44,205 nt of DNA from an uncultured Verrucomicrobiota bacterium. Lineage in GTDB: Bacteria; Verrucomicrobiota; Verrucomicrobiia; Verrucomicrobiales; Verrucomicrobiaceae. Made by a program: the position numbers and the translations under genes. The notes under the pieces are model-generated. The model was not told the origin of the DNA. It did not search any database and was given only the letters and a program-made list of their open reading frames with translations. How positions within the stretch are numbered: the first letter of the stretch is position 1; every line of letters starts with the position of its first letter. Below are positions 32,393-40,382 of the stretch, in pieces. The stretch is taken from assembly GCA_903848465.1 (NCBI GenBank), contig CAINGK010000065.1, positions 1 to 44,205 on the forward strand. Reading direction: 5' to 3'.

Positions 32393-34725
32393 AACGAGTC
32401 CTCACATTCCTCGCCGCCCTACTGCTGGCTCCGCTAGCGGGGTTGCACGCCGCAGAGGCGATTCATGTAGCCAAGTTTAAAGGTGACCGCGCGGCGGCTG
32501 TTTCAGTCACGCTCGATGACGGTCTTCGCAATCAGGACGACGTGGCCGTGCCGCTGCTCAATCAATATGGGATCAAGGCTACCTTCTTCGTCATCCCCGG
32601 TCTCACGCCCGAGACGAATGAAGAAGCGGCCAAAAAGAAGCCGGGCGATTGGGGCGGCATCAGTTGGCAGCGGTTGAAGGAACTAGCGGCGCAGGGACAT
32701 GAAATCGCCAGCCATACTTGGACGCACGAATCTGTTATCACGAGCAAGGACGGGCAACGGCTTCACATGGAGCCAGCCAAGCTGGAGGCGCAGGTGGCAA
32801 AGGCCTATGAGGCGATCAAGGACAGGATCGGCTTGGCACCGCTCACTTTTGCGTCGCCTGGCAATGCCATGGATGAAGTCATCAGGGCCGCTGCGCACCA
32901 ATATCATCCAGTGATCCGGGATCAGTGCGAGCGCTTCGGTGCTTGGCCACCGACGAGCAAGGATTTCACCACCGAGCAGGCGAATGCGATGGGCGAGCGC
33001 TATCTCTCCCAAGGCAAACACTTGGTCTGGATGATTCACGCCATCACGGATGGCTACAACGCCCAGTCCAGCTCCGATGTCCTCGCTAACCATCTGAAAT
33101 ACCTCAAGAGCCGCGAGGATGTGCTCTGGCTGGACACCTATGCCAACGTGAAGCGCTACACGATGGAGCGCGATGCGGCGAAACTGACGCAAGCCATCAC
33201 CGGCAACAGTGCGACGTTCACACTCGAATGCACCCAGGCTCAAACGCAGCCCCACGTTCCGCTGACGGTCGTCATCCCAGTGAAGGATGCCGCACAAGTG
33301 GTAGCCAAGACTCGGAACTCTGGCGCTCAACTTCCCGTCGAGGTGCGGAAGGATCGTATTCTCGTCCAAGCCATGCCCTCGGCAGATCCGGTGGAAGTCA
33401 CTTGGCGGAATGATGCGAACGCCGCCAAGCCAAAGCCCGTCAATCCCAACACCTGGATCAAAGCCGAGACCGATCACGCGGATGCCATCTACAAGTGCGG
33501 CGAGAAAGCAGTGTTCCGCGTGATCCTGGCAGATAAGGTTCCGAGCGTGCCCGCCGAACTCGTGTGGTCACTCACGCTCGATGGCGCGAAGGTTTTGGGA
33601 CAAGGCGCTGTCACGCTCAAAGACGGCTCGGCCACGGTGGAGGGAACCCTGGCTCAACCCGGAGTGCTGCAATTCAAGGTGACGCCAACAGCAAACGTGG
33701 AAGCGCTCGGCATCGGCATGGCTGGTGCGGCTTTTGAGCCTTACCACATCGCACCCACAGCGAAACTTCCGGCGGACTTCGAGGCGTTCTGGACCGCGCA
33801 GAAGGCGGAGCTGGCGAAGGTTCCTCTCGATGCAAAGATCGAACCCGTCGCGCAGGACAATGCGGCCATCGAACTCTTCGAGGTCAGCTTTGCCAATATC
33901 AACGGCCTGCGATCACACGGGTATCTCGCCAAGCCGAAGGGCGCGACTTCGCTGCCGATCATGATTTCGCAGCCGGGCATGGGCGTGCATCCGAATGGCT
34001 TGAAGGAATCGCGTTGGGTCATCGGCAATGCAGCGCTGGGTTTCCTCGCACTCGACATGAGCGCTCACGACATGCCGATGGAGCGGACTCCCGAGGACGA
34101 GGCACGGTGGAAAAAGTTCATGGGCTATCCCTACATCGGCAGCGACGACCGCATGACGTATTACTATCGGCAGGTCTTCACGGGGTTGGTGCGCGGGATT
34201 GACTACATGGCCTCGCGTCCTGATTGGAATCATAAGGCCATCATCAGCTCCGGCGGTAGCCAGGGGGGCGGCCTCGCCATCATCGCCGCTGCGCTCGATC
34301 CGCGCATCACCGCCGTCGTGAGCGTCGCGCCCGCGCTCGGCGAGCACACCGGCCCGCTCCACGGACGGCCCGATGCCGCACCGAGCAACCTCATCATGGG
34401 CCGCGACAAGAAGACACCCGATCCAAAAATCATCGCCGCCACTGCCTACTACGACACCGTGAATTTCGCCCGCTTCGTGAAAGTGCCCGTGCTCATGAGC
34501 AGCGGCCTCATCGACACCGCCTGCCCGCCCACGACTGTCCTCTCCATCTACAACACAATCCCCGGCCCCAAGCAGCTCGATCTCGCCCCGCTAATCGGCC
34601 ACAACCAAGGCCCGCGCTTCAACGAGCTGCGCAACCGCTTCCTCATGGAACACGCAGGCATCGCCGACCCCGCTGGCAAAGCCAGCACCCCGACCAATCT
34701 TGGCGCACCCATTGAAAAGAAATGA
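32389..34725 (+). CDS. Secreted fusion: polysaccharide deacetylase + acetyl xylan esterase (CE7-like)
   Basis: The product is 778 residues with a shared-type signal peptide (LLLAPLAGLHAA). Residues about 25-270 form a NodB-type polysaccharide deacetylase: the metal/base motif is TLDDG with Asp43-Asp44, and SHTWTH supplies His109 and His113. A beta-sandwich linker (about 340-450) has ELVWSLTLDGAKVLGQGAVT. Residues about 455-765 are an AXE1/CE7 alpha/beta-hydrolase with Ser624 in SSGGSQGGGLAI, Asp709 in SSGLIDTACPP and His738 in LIGHNQG. Both halves seem to keep their catalytic residues, so one protein could remove N- or O-acetyl groups in two ways. The protein ends GAPIEKK, as does the next one, and overlaps it by ATGA. 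Confidence 0.88.
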   Translation: MKRVLTFLAALLLAPLAGLHAAEAIHVAKFKGDRAAAVSVTLDDGLRNQDDVAVPLLNQYGIKATFFVIPGLTPETNEEAAKKKPGDWGGISWQRLKELAAQGHEIASHTWTHESVITSKDGQRLHMEPAKLEAQVAKAYEAIKDRIGLAPLTFASPGNAMDEVIRAAAHQYHPVIRDQCERFGAWPPTSKDFTTEQANAMGERYLSQGKHLVWMIHAITDGYNAQSSSDVLANHLKYLKSREDVLWLDTYANVKRYTMERDAAKLTQAITGNSATFTLECTQAQTQPHVPLTVVIPVKDAAQVVAKTRNSGAQLPVEVRKDRILVQAMPSADPVEVTWRNDANAAKPKPVNPNTWIKAETDHADAIYKCGEKAVFRVILADKVPSVPAELVWSLTLDGAKVLGQGAVTLKDGSATVEGTLAQPGVLQFKVTPTANVEALGIGMAGAAFEPYHIAPTAKLPADFEAFWTAQKAELAKVPLDAKIEPVAQDNAAIELFEVSFANINGLRSHGYLAKPKGATSLPIMISQPGMGVHPNGLKESRWVIGNAALGFLALDMSAHDMPMERTPEDEARWKKFMGYPYIGSDDRMTYYYRQVFTGLVRGIDYMASRPDWNHKAIISSGGSQGGGLAIIAAALDPRITAVVSVAPALGEHTGPLHGRPDAAPSNLIMGRDKKTPDPKIIAATAYYDTVNFARFVKVPVLMSSGLIDTACPPTTVLSIYNTIPGPKQLDLAPLIGHNQGPRFNELRNRFLMEHAGIADPAGKASTPTNLGAPIEKK

Positions 34726-36263
34726 AAAATCCCCTCTCACCAATGAAACACACCCTAACACTACTCACCACCCTCTTGCTGGCACCGCTGGCGTCACTGC
34801 AATCTGCCGAGCCACGGCTCAAGCCCAGCCTTCCCGCCCCGCTTTTGCAGATAAAACAATGGACCGAGCCACGGCTTAAGCCCGGCGATCCCGCCCCAAA
34901 GCTAATCCCCACCCAATGGATACAAGGCGGACCGATCAAGGAGTTCGCCAATGACAAGGCCTACCTTGTCGAGTTCTGGGCCACTCCCTTGTGGACTTGT
35001 GACGACAACATCCCGCATCTCAATGCGCTATATCAAAAGTTCAAGGATAAGGGGCTCATAGTTGTCGGACAGAACGTCAATTCGAAGCTGGCGGGAGGCG
35101 ATCCAACAAACGTCAAATCGCTTGTCGGGAAAATGGCCAACACAAGGATCTATCCTGTCGCCTTGGATAGCGTGAACAAACTGCAAGGCACGATGATGGA
35201 TACTTGGATGAGCGCTGCGGGTCAGACCTGCCTCCCGTGTGCCTTCCTCGTTGGCAAGGATGGCAGGATAGCGTGGATCGGCAATCCTGCTGAAGTGACT
35301 GAAACGAAGATGACCTATCCAGTTGCCTTGGATGAGAAGATCGAAGAGCTTCTAGCAGGCAAATTCGATGTAGCGAAGTCGGTTTCCGAATTCCTGGCGG
35401 AACAGCAATCCGAACGAAAGTGCGATCTAAAACGCGTTGCCGAAGGTCTGCTTCAGAATGAGTCGCTTTCCGGTCAAGCGCTCGACAACGCCTATGAAAT
35501 AGCCGTGAAGGCAAATGAAGGCGACTTCAACAATGACGAACACCGGGCATGTCATCTCGCGGTTCTCGCGCGTGCAACGTTCATGAAAGGCGAGAAGGGA
35601 AAGGCCGTCGAACTGCAAGAGAAAGTGATCGCCTTAATGGTGGATGCCAAGACAGACAAAGCGGACATGGCCCCCTACCAAGTGACCCTGGAGAGCTACA
35701 AGGCGGGACATCTCCCGGCCATGTCCCCACAGGAGGCGGTGATCACGCTCAAAACGGGCGACGCTGCCCCAAAGCTGAACTGCGGAGAGTGGATTCAAGG
35801 ACAGCCAGTCACGGAGTTCGCGAAAGACAAAGCCTATCTGATCGAGTTCTGGGCGACTTGGTGTGGACCTTGCGTGGACGGAATTCCCCATCTCAACGCC
35901 CTCCATCTCAAGTTCAGGGACAAGGGATTGGTAGTGATCGGTCAGAACGTCGAAGGCAAAGATCAGACACCGGTAAAAGCCTTCGTCAAAAAGATGGCAG
36001 ACAGGATGACCTATCCTGTCGCCTTGGATAACATGAGCGCCTCCGGGCAAGGCTCGATGGGTAAGACGTGGCTAGACGCTGCCGGATTGAATAGCATCCC
36101 GTCCGCCTTCCTAGTCGGCAAAGACGGCAGGCTAGCTTGGATCGGCCACCCCAATGAACTGACAGAGAAGATGATCGAAGAGGTTCTAGCGGGCAAAGCT
36201 GATAGCTCGAAGACTCCCATCGCCGACCCGCCCAATGCTGGCGCACCTATCGAGAAGAAATGA
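34722..36263 (+). CDS. Secreted protein with two thioredoxin/TlpA-like domains, the first degenerate
   Basis: The ATG at 34722 overlaps the previous stop and gives 513 residues; an ATG at 34743 gives the standard shared signal peptide (LLLAPLASLQSA). Two TlpA/AhpC-TSA-like domains are separated by about 120 helical residues. Domain 2 has an intact redox motif in FWATWCGPCVDGIPHLNALH (Cys381, Cys384). Domain 1 has FWATPLWTCDDNIPHLNALY: the first cysteine is Leu90 and only Cys93 remains. The domains are otherwise nearly identical (YLVEFWAT and YLIEFWAT; PVALD). It may reduce or assemble exported disulfides or hemes, for example for the cytochromes. It ends GAPIEKK, and its stop overlaps the mini-ORF at 36260. 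Confidence 0.85.
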   Translation: MKNPLSPMKHTLTLLTTLLLAPLASLQSAEPRLKPSLPAPLLQIKQWTEPRLKPGDPAPKLIPTQWIQGGPIKEFANDKAYLVEFWATPLWTCDDNIPHLNALYQKFKDKGLIVVGQNVNSKLAGGDPTNVKSLVGKMANTRIYPVALDSVNKLQGTMMDTWMSAAGQTCLPCAFLVGKDGRIAWIGNPAEVTETKMTYPVALDEKIEELLAGKFDVAKSVSEFLAEQQSERKCDLKRVAEGLLQNESLSGQALDNAYEIAVKANEGDFNNDEHRACHLAVLARATFMKGEKGKAVELQEKVIALMVDAKTDKADMAPYQVTLESYKAGHLPAMSPQEAVITLKTGDAAPKLNCGEWIQGQPVTEFAKDKAYLIEFWATWCGPCVDGIPHLNALHLKFRDKGLVVIGQNVEGKDQTPVKAFVKKMADRMTYPVALDNMSASGQGSMGKTWLDAAGLNSIPSAFLVGKDGRLAWIGHPNELTEKMIEEVLAGKADSSKTPIADPPNAGAPIEKK

Positions 36264-36328
36264 AAGGCTGTGCTGCACTCCTCACCGACCTCCTGCTTGC
36301 GCCGACGGCCGCGTTGCACGCCGCATGA
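36260..36328 (+). pseudogene. Signal-peptide-only mini-ORF (copy 1)
   Basis: A 22-codon frame begins at the ATGA overlapping the thioredoxin-like gene stop. It encodes MKGCAALLTDLLLAPTAALH, then Ala-Ala and a stop, so it ends exactly where the other shared signal peptides would be cut. The position and codons match the opening of neighbouring genes, so it looks like the 5' end of a secreted-protein gene whose body has been lost. The start of the next small gene (36335) follows after 6 bases. It could still be translated as a peptide. Confidence 0.6.
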
Positions 36329-36353
36329 GCCCCTATGCCCACCGCGCCGGACA
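36311..36353 (+). repeat. Direct repeat, left copy of a 5.8 kb flanking pair
   Basis: GCGTTGCACGCCGCATGA (36311-36328) and ATGCCCACCGCGCCGGACA (36335-36353) recur exactly at 42154-42171 and 42179-42197. The short stretch between them has diverged (6 versus 7 bases). Confidence 0.85.
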
Positions 36354-36586
36354 ACCACGAGGCCTTCCGCAAAGCCAAGCGCATTCGCGGGCATTTGAGA
36401 GGGCAACATGCAAAAGCACTTCAACTGCTCCCTGAGGTTCCTTGTTCCGAGATGCGCTCGAAACTCGCCGCCCTCATAGCACAATGCTGGGCACGGCAGG
36501 ACATCAACACCGCTTGGAACGCCGTTTCGCGCTCTCCGCTCAACGCGACCGAGAAGCAACTCATGTTCAACGAACTCTGGGGATGA
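36335..36586 (+). CDS. Small protein sharing its N-terminus with the neighbouring HTH genes
   Basis: The product is 83 residues. The start MPTAPDNHEAFRKAKRIRGH closely resembles the N-termini of the HTH proteins at 36593 and 42179 (MPTAPDSHDA..., then AERIRDRL), but no HTH follows. Instead the body reads LLPEVPCSEMRSKLAALIAQ, CWARQDINTAWNAVS and EKQLMFNELWG. This resembles one unit of the helical WA-x-x-D repeats common in verrucomicrobial proteins. No signal peptide. It may be a chimera formed by recombination at the shared 5' end. Function unknown. Confidence 0.5.
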   Translation: MPTAPDNHEAFRKAKRIRGHLRGQHAKALQLLPEVPCSEMRSKLAALIAQCWARQDINTAWNAVSRSPLNATEKQLMFNELWG

Positions 36587-36592
36587 ACCACC

Positions 36593-36760
36593 ATGCCCGC
36601 CGCGCAGAACAACCACGACGCCCACGACTACGCCGAGCGCATCCGCGACCGGTTGCCGAGGTGTTTGCAGGAGTTGCGGGAACGCTGTGGACTGAGCAAG
36701 TATGGACTGGCTCGTGAGAGTAGCATCCGCCTGGAAGGCGTTGGCAGGATCCATGGCGGC
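36593..36760 (+). pseudogene. Truncated XRE-family HTH gene
   Basis: The first 45 or so codons match the intact gene at 42179: NNHDAHDYAERIRDRLPRCL against DSHDAYDYAERIRDRLPRRL, then QELRERCGLSKYGLA. Similarity fades at LEGVGRIHGG, and the remaining frame, which stays open to 36856, runs into the end of the convergent AraC gene with unrelated residues. The HTH is therefore broken, and the ESIPTLHVAARLAHGVEKTL part of the paralogue is missing. It was probably cut off when the segment to its right was joined. Confidence 0.65.
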
Positions 36761-36801
36761 TTCATTTGCCTGACCAGGTGGCAAATCGCCGATCTACCAG
36801 C

Positions 36802-37698
36802 TCAACAGGCACGATGTTCGCCCGGCGTCTTACCGGTGTATTTGCGGAAAACCTGACAGCAATACTGGGCGGAGGAGAAGCCGACCGAGGAGGCGATGTC
36901 TTCGAGTTTGCGATTGGTGGTGCGGAGCAACTCGGCGGCGACCTTGACGCGATGACGTTGCAGCCAGTCGTTCGGGCTCATGCCAGTCTCTTGTTTGAAG
37001 ATCGCAAACAGCCGGGGCCGACTGCATCCAGCTTGTTTCGCGAGGTGATCCATCGGCACTGGCTTCATGTAATGATGCTCCAGATAGTGGATGGCGTCGT
37101 GCGCAACGCGGGCCGTGCTTGCGGTCTGGGTGCTGTCATAGCCGCGCGCGGTGTCGATGATGATTGAGGCCACGGTCAGCCGCATGGAAGCGGCGAGACC
37201 TTCGGTCTTCTCGGTGGAAGCGTGCTGGCGGATCAAGCGGTGCAGTGTCTTGGCGTGCTGCCGGATGGCCGCACTCATGGGTGACGGAGAGGGTCTTAGT
37301 TTGCCAAAGTGCTTCGCCAGCCAGTCGCATTCCTTCCGGGTGAAAGGTGTCGTTTGTGTGCGTGCGTGAGTCGGATTGAAAACGATGGCGCAGAGCGTGG
37401 ATGCCTGGCGCGTATCATTCAGGCCGCGATGCACCGTGCCACGCGGCACGACCATGATGTGCCCGCCTTTCAAAGACGCGTGCCGCCCGCCGCGAAACTC
37501 GTAACTGGTGGTGCCGCTCAGCAACAATAGAATCTCGTGACCCTCGTGCGAGTGCCAACTCATGCGCCCGGCGTTGAAGCGGTGGTTGGCCGCGATGTAG
37601 TCCACCATCGGCAGGCCCAGTTCCTTGCCGGAGACGAGGAGGTCTCTCACAGGCAGAGGATTCTGGAACGTGGTTTTGGCGGGGCGAGGTTCGGGCAT
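36802..37698 (-). CDS. AraC-family transcriptional regulator with cupin domain
   Basis: From the ATG at 37698 the product is 298 residues; the frame is open to 37779 but the upstream part overlaps the divergent promoter. N-terminal cupin-like sensor: RMSWHSHEGHEILLLLSGTT, GGHIMVVPRGTVHRGLND. C-terminal double HTH: PMDHLAKQAGCSRPRLFAIF and KLEDIASSVGFSSAQYCCQV, followed by FRKYTGKTPGEHR, the AraC family signature. Divergent from the SGNH/lyase gene at 37783, with 84 bases between starts and a palindrome at 37712-37726. It probably controls that gene and the GH43-like gene behind it in response to a sugar. Confidence 0.88.
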   Translation of the reverse strand: MPEPRPAKTTFQNPLPVRDLLVSGKELGLPMVDYIAANHRFNAGRMSWHSHEGHEILLLLSGTTSYEFRGGRHASLKGGHIMVVPRGTVHRGLNDTRQASTLCAIVFNPTHARTQTTPFTRKECDWLAKHFGKLRPSPSPMSAAIRQHAKTLHRLIRQHASTEKTEGLAASMRLTVASIIIDTARGYDSTQTASTARVAHDAIHYLEHHYMKPVPMDHLAKQAGCSRPRLFAIFKQETGMSPNDWLQRHRVKVAAELLRTTNRKLEDIASSVGFSSAQYCCQVFRKYTGKTPGEHRAC

Positions 37699-37711
37699 GG
37701 CGGAGTTTAGA

Positions 37712-37726
37712 TATCGTCTCACGATA
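37712..37726. promoter_or_regulatory. Candidate operator palindrome between divergent genes
   Basis: TATCGT-CTC-ACGATA is a perfect 6-bp inverted repeat with a 3-base centre in the 84-base gap between the AraC gene and the SGNH/lyase gene. Its location suits a regulator binding site. AraC proteins usually bind direct rather than inverted repeats, so it may serve another regulator. Confidence 0.35.
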
Positions 37727-37782
37727 CGAAGTTGGAGATGATTTTCCAAGACGGAATCCACAGCGCTCGCCAGAATCACGGA

Positions 37783-40377
37783 ATGTCCGTTTCCAGCACA
37801 CTTTTCTGTCCTGCATCAAACTTTATCGCGCACAGCCTGGTAACTCTCGCCGCCCTGCTGTTCACGGCGTTCGATGCGGTTCAAGCTGCGGAGCCGCTCC
37901 GTGATGTTTCCCAACCTGCGGAGGTTCGTAGCGCAGAGACGATGCCTCCACTCCGCTTCGAGAATGGCGACACCGTGGCTTTGATCGGCGATAGCATAAC
38001 GCGCGGCGGTCTCTATCACTCCTTCATCCAGCTGTTCTATGCCACTCGCTACCCGGAGACGCGGCTGAGCTTCTTCAATGCTGGCCGCTCGGGCGATGCT
38101 GCACCCAGGGCCTTGAAGCGGCTCGGTTGGGATGTGCTAGAGCGGAAACCGAACACTGCCACGGTCATGCTCGGGATGAATGACATGGGAGGTGGCTTCA
38201 CAGAGGGCGGAAAGTCGGATGCTCAAATCGAGGCGGCGATGCGCGAAAAGCTCGAAGCCGTGAGCGCTGACTACCTCAAGCTCCTCGATGCGCTGGAGTC
38301 GGCCAACGTGCGCTACACGCTGATCGGACCCAGCCCTTACGACGACACGGCGCAGATGGAGAAGCCTGCGGACATGCGTCGGAACGATGCGCTCGCACTC
38401 TGGACGAAACGGGTGCAGGAGATCGCCAGCCAGAGGAAGGTCGGCTTTGTTGATTTTCATACGCCGATGACGGCGCTCAATCACGCCGAGCAGGCCAAAG
38501 AGCCGACGTTCACATTGGTGAGCGCGGATCGCATCCATCCTGGAGCGCTGGGACATTTCGTGATGGCTGCGCTTTTCCTCAAGGCGCAAGGCCACTCGCC
38601 GTATGTGGCCCGGGTTTCGTTTGATGTTACGGCACCTTCGATGGTCGAGGTGGAGAACTGCCGCGTGACTGATCTCGTGGCGAAGAAGGGTGAAATCCAA
38701 TTCACTTACCTCGCCAAGGCGCTGCCCTTTCCGGTGCCAAACGAGGCTCACACCGCGCTCGATCTCGTGCCGTTCATGTCCGATTTGAATCAAGAACTGC
38801 TCGTCATCAAAGGGCTGCCGCCGGGACAACACGGCTTGTGGTTTGACGACGAAGCGGTCGGTTCCTTTTCGGCGGAGCAATTCGCCAAAGGCATCAATCT
38901 CGCGGGCAACACTAGGACTCCGCAGTATCGTCAAGCGTTCGCAGTCGCAAAAGCCAACAGCGAACGTCACAACATCGAATCGAGCGACCTGCGCGGCATG
39001 GCCTGGATTCGATCAAGCATCCTCGAACCAGCGAACGTGAAATCCGATGACGCGGCTGGGGTTGAGCGCGCCTTCGCTGCCTACAAAGCAAAGCACAGCG
39101 ACCCTGCCGATTTCGGACTCGCCATGATCAAGCTGTGGCCCAAGTGGATGGCCAACAAACCGCAAACGGAGGCCGCGTTGGAGCGTGCCATCGCGACGAT
39201 GCATGACGAAGCACAACCGCGCTCCCATCGCGTCATGTTGCGACCAGTGCCGAACACGTTTGGCATCGACGCACAGCAGCTCGATGACCTCAAACGCCGC
39301 GCTGCCACCGGTGATGAAGCATCGAAGGACTGCATCGCTGCCATCCACCGCACCGGCGACAAGCACCTGAAAAAAGCCCCTGTCAGCGTGATGGACAAGG
39401 GCATCGCTGCGCCAAGTGGTGACAAGCACGACTATGTAAGTCTCGCGACCTACTACTGGCCGAACCCGAAAACACCCAACGGGCTGCCTTACGTCGCACA
39501 CGATGGTGAAGTGAATCCCGAGACCAAGGACTCCGATTACACAAGGCTGCGCAAAATGATCGACATCGCACGCGGCCTCGCGCTCGCCTATGCCACCACC
39601 TGCGAAGAGCGTTACGCCCAAGCTGCCGCCGTCCAGCTCAGGACGTGGTTCCTGGACGAAGCCACGCGGATGAATCCGCACCTCAATTTCGGCCAGTGCG
39701 TTCGCGGGCGGGATGGCGGCTCACCCTTCGGCATCATCGAGACTGCTTACCTCACCGATGTTCTCGATGCCGACGCGCTCCTGCAAACTTCGTCCGCATG
39801 GACGGCCACCGATCACACCCGTTTGCAGGCGTGGTTTCGTGATTACCTCGCTTGGCTCACGACCAGCGAGTTGGGCCAAAAGGAATGCAATGACAAAAAC
39901 AACCACGGCACTTGGTTCGATGTGCAGGCGACGAGTTTCGCGCTGTTCGTCGGCGATGTGGCTCGCGCACGGCAAATCCTGCTAGCAGCCCGCCAGCGTC
40001 GCGTCGCTGCGCAAATCGAACCTGATGGCACCATGCCACACGAACTCAGGCGCACAAAATCCGCTGGCTACACCCTCTACAACACACGGGCCATGATTCG
40101 CCTCGCAAGGCTCGGTGAACCTCTCGGCATCGACCTCTGGAACTTCCAAACTATTGACGGACGAAGCCTGCGCAAAGCGCTCGATTTCTTCAGCGTCTAC
40201 GCCGACCCCGACAAAGCATGGCCACACAAACAAATCGAACCCTTCGGACGACAGGGCATCACCGTCTTTCTTCAGCAAGCATCCACACGCTACGCCGACC
40301 AGCCATACCGCAAGCTGATCAAAACCTTCGCCGAACCCAAAACCCGCGCCGGTCGTGAATGGCTGCTCGGCGATTAA
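37783..40377 (+). CDS. Secreted fusion: SGNH hydrolase + alginate-lyase-family domain
   Basis: The ATG at 37783 gives 864 residues with a signal peptide (LVTLAALLFTAFDAVQAA). Residues about 60-270 form an SGNH hydrolase with Ser71 in VALIGDSITRGG, MLGMNDMGG, and DRIH in SADRIHPGALGHFV. A middle part (about 280-500) includes VEVENCRVTDLVAKKGEIQF and a helical stretch. Residues about 515-850 match the alginate-lyase family fold (PF05426, related to PL38/PL5): YVSLATYYWPNPKTPNGLPY, KMIDIARGLALAYATT, and KNNHGTWFDVQATSFALFVG with Asn706-Asn707-His708. It should de-esterify and cleave a uronic-acid polysaccharide outside the cytoplasm. The GH43-like gene follows after 5 bases. Confidence 0.85.
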   Translation: MSVSSTLFCPASNFIAHSLVTLAALLFTAFDAVQAAEPLRDVSQPAEVRSAETMPPLRFENGDTVALIGDSITRGGLYHSFIQLFYATRYPETRLSFFNAGRSGDAAPRALKRLGWDVLERKPNTATVMLGMNDMGGGFTEGGKSDAQIEAAMREKLEAVSADYLKLLDALESANVRYTLIGPSPYDDTAQMEKPADMRRNDALALWTKRVQEIASQRKVGFVDFHTPMTALNHAEQAKEPTFTLVSADRIHPGALGHFVMAALFLKAQGHSPYVARVSFDVTAPSMVEVENCRVTDLVAKKGEIQFTYLAKALPFPVPNEAHTALDLVPFMSDLNQELLVIKGLPPGQHGLWFDDEAVGSFSAEQFAKGINLAGNTRTPQYRQAFAVAKANSERHNIESSDLRGMAWIRSSILEPANVKSDDAAGVERAFAAYKAKHSDPADFGLAMIKLWPKWMANKPQTEAALERAIATMHDEAQPRSHRVMLRPVPNTFGIDAQQLDDLKRRAATGDEASKDCIAAIHRTGDKHLKKAPVSVMDKGIAAPSGDKHDYVSLATYYWPNPKTPNGLPYVAHDGEVNPETKDSDYTRLRKMIDIARGLALAYATTCEERYAQAAAVQLRTWFLDEATRMNPHLNFGQCVRGRDGGSPFGIIETAYLTDVLDADALLQTSSAWTATDHTRLQAWFRDYLAWLTTSELGQKECNDKNNHGTWFDVQATSFALFVGDVARARQILLAARQRRVAAQIEPDGTMPHELRRTKSAGYTLYNTRAMIRLARLGEPLGIDLWNFQTIDGRSLRKALDFFSVYADPDKAWPHKQIEPFGRQGITVFLQQASTRYADQPYRKLIKTFAEPKTRAGREWLLGD

Positions 40378-40382
40378 TACCT

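Noticed and set aside
36760..36856. Extension of the truncated HTH gene into the AraC gene
   Set aside because: Residues after about 36760 have no similarity to the intact paralogue and overlap the coding end of the AraC regulator on the other strand.
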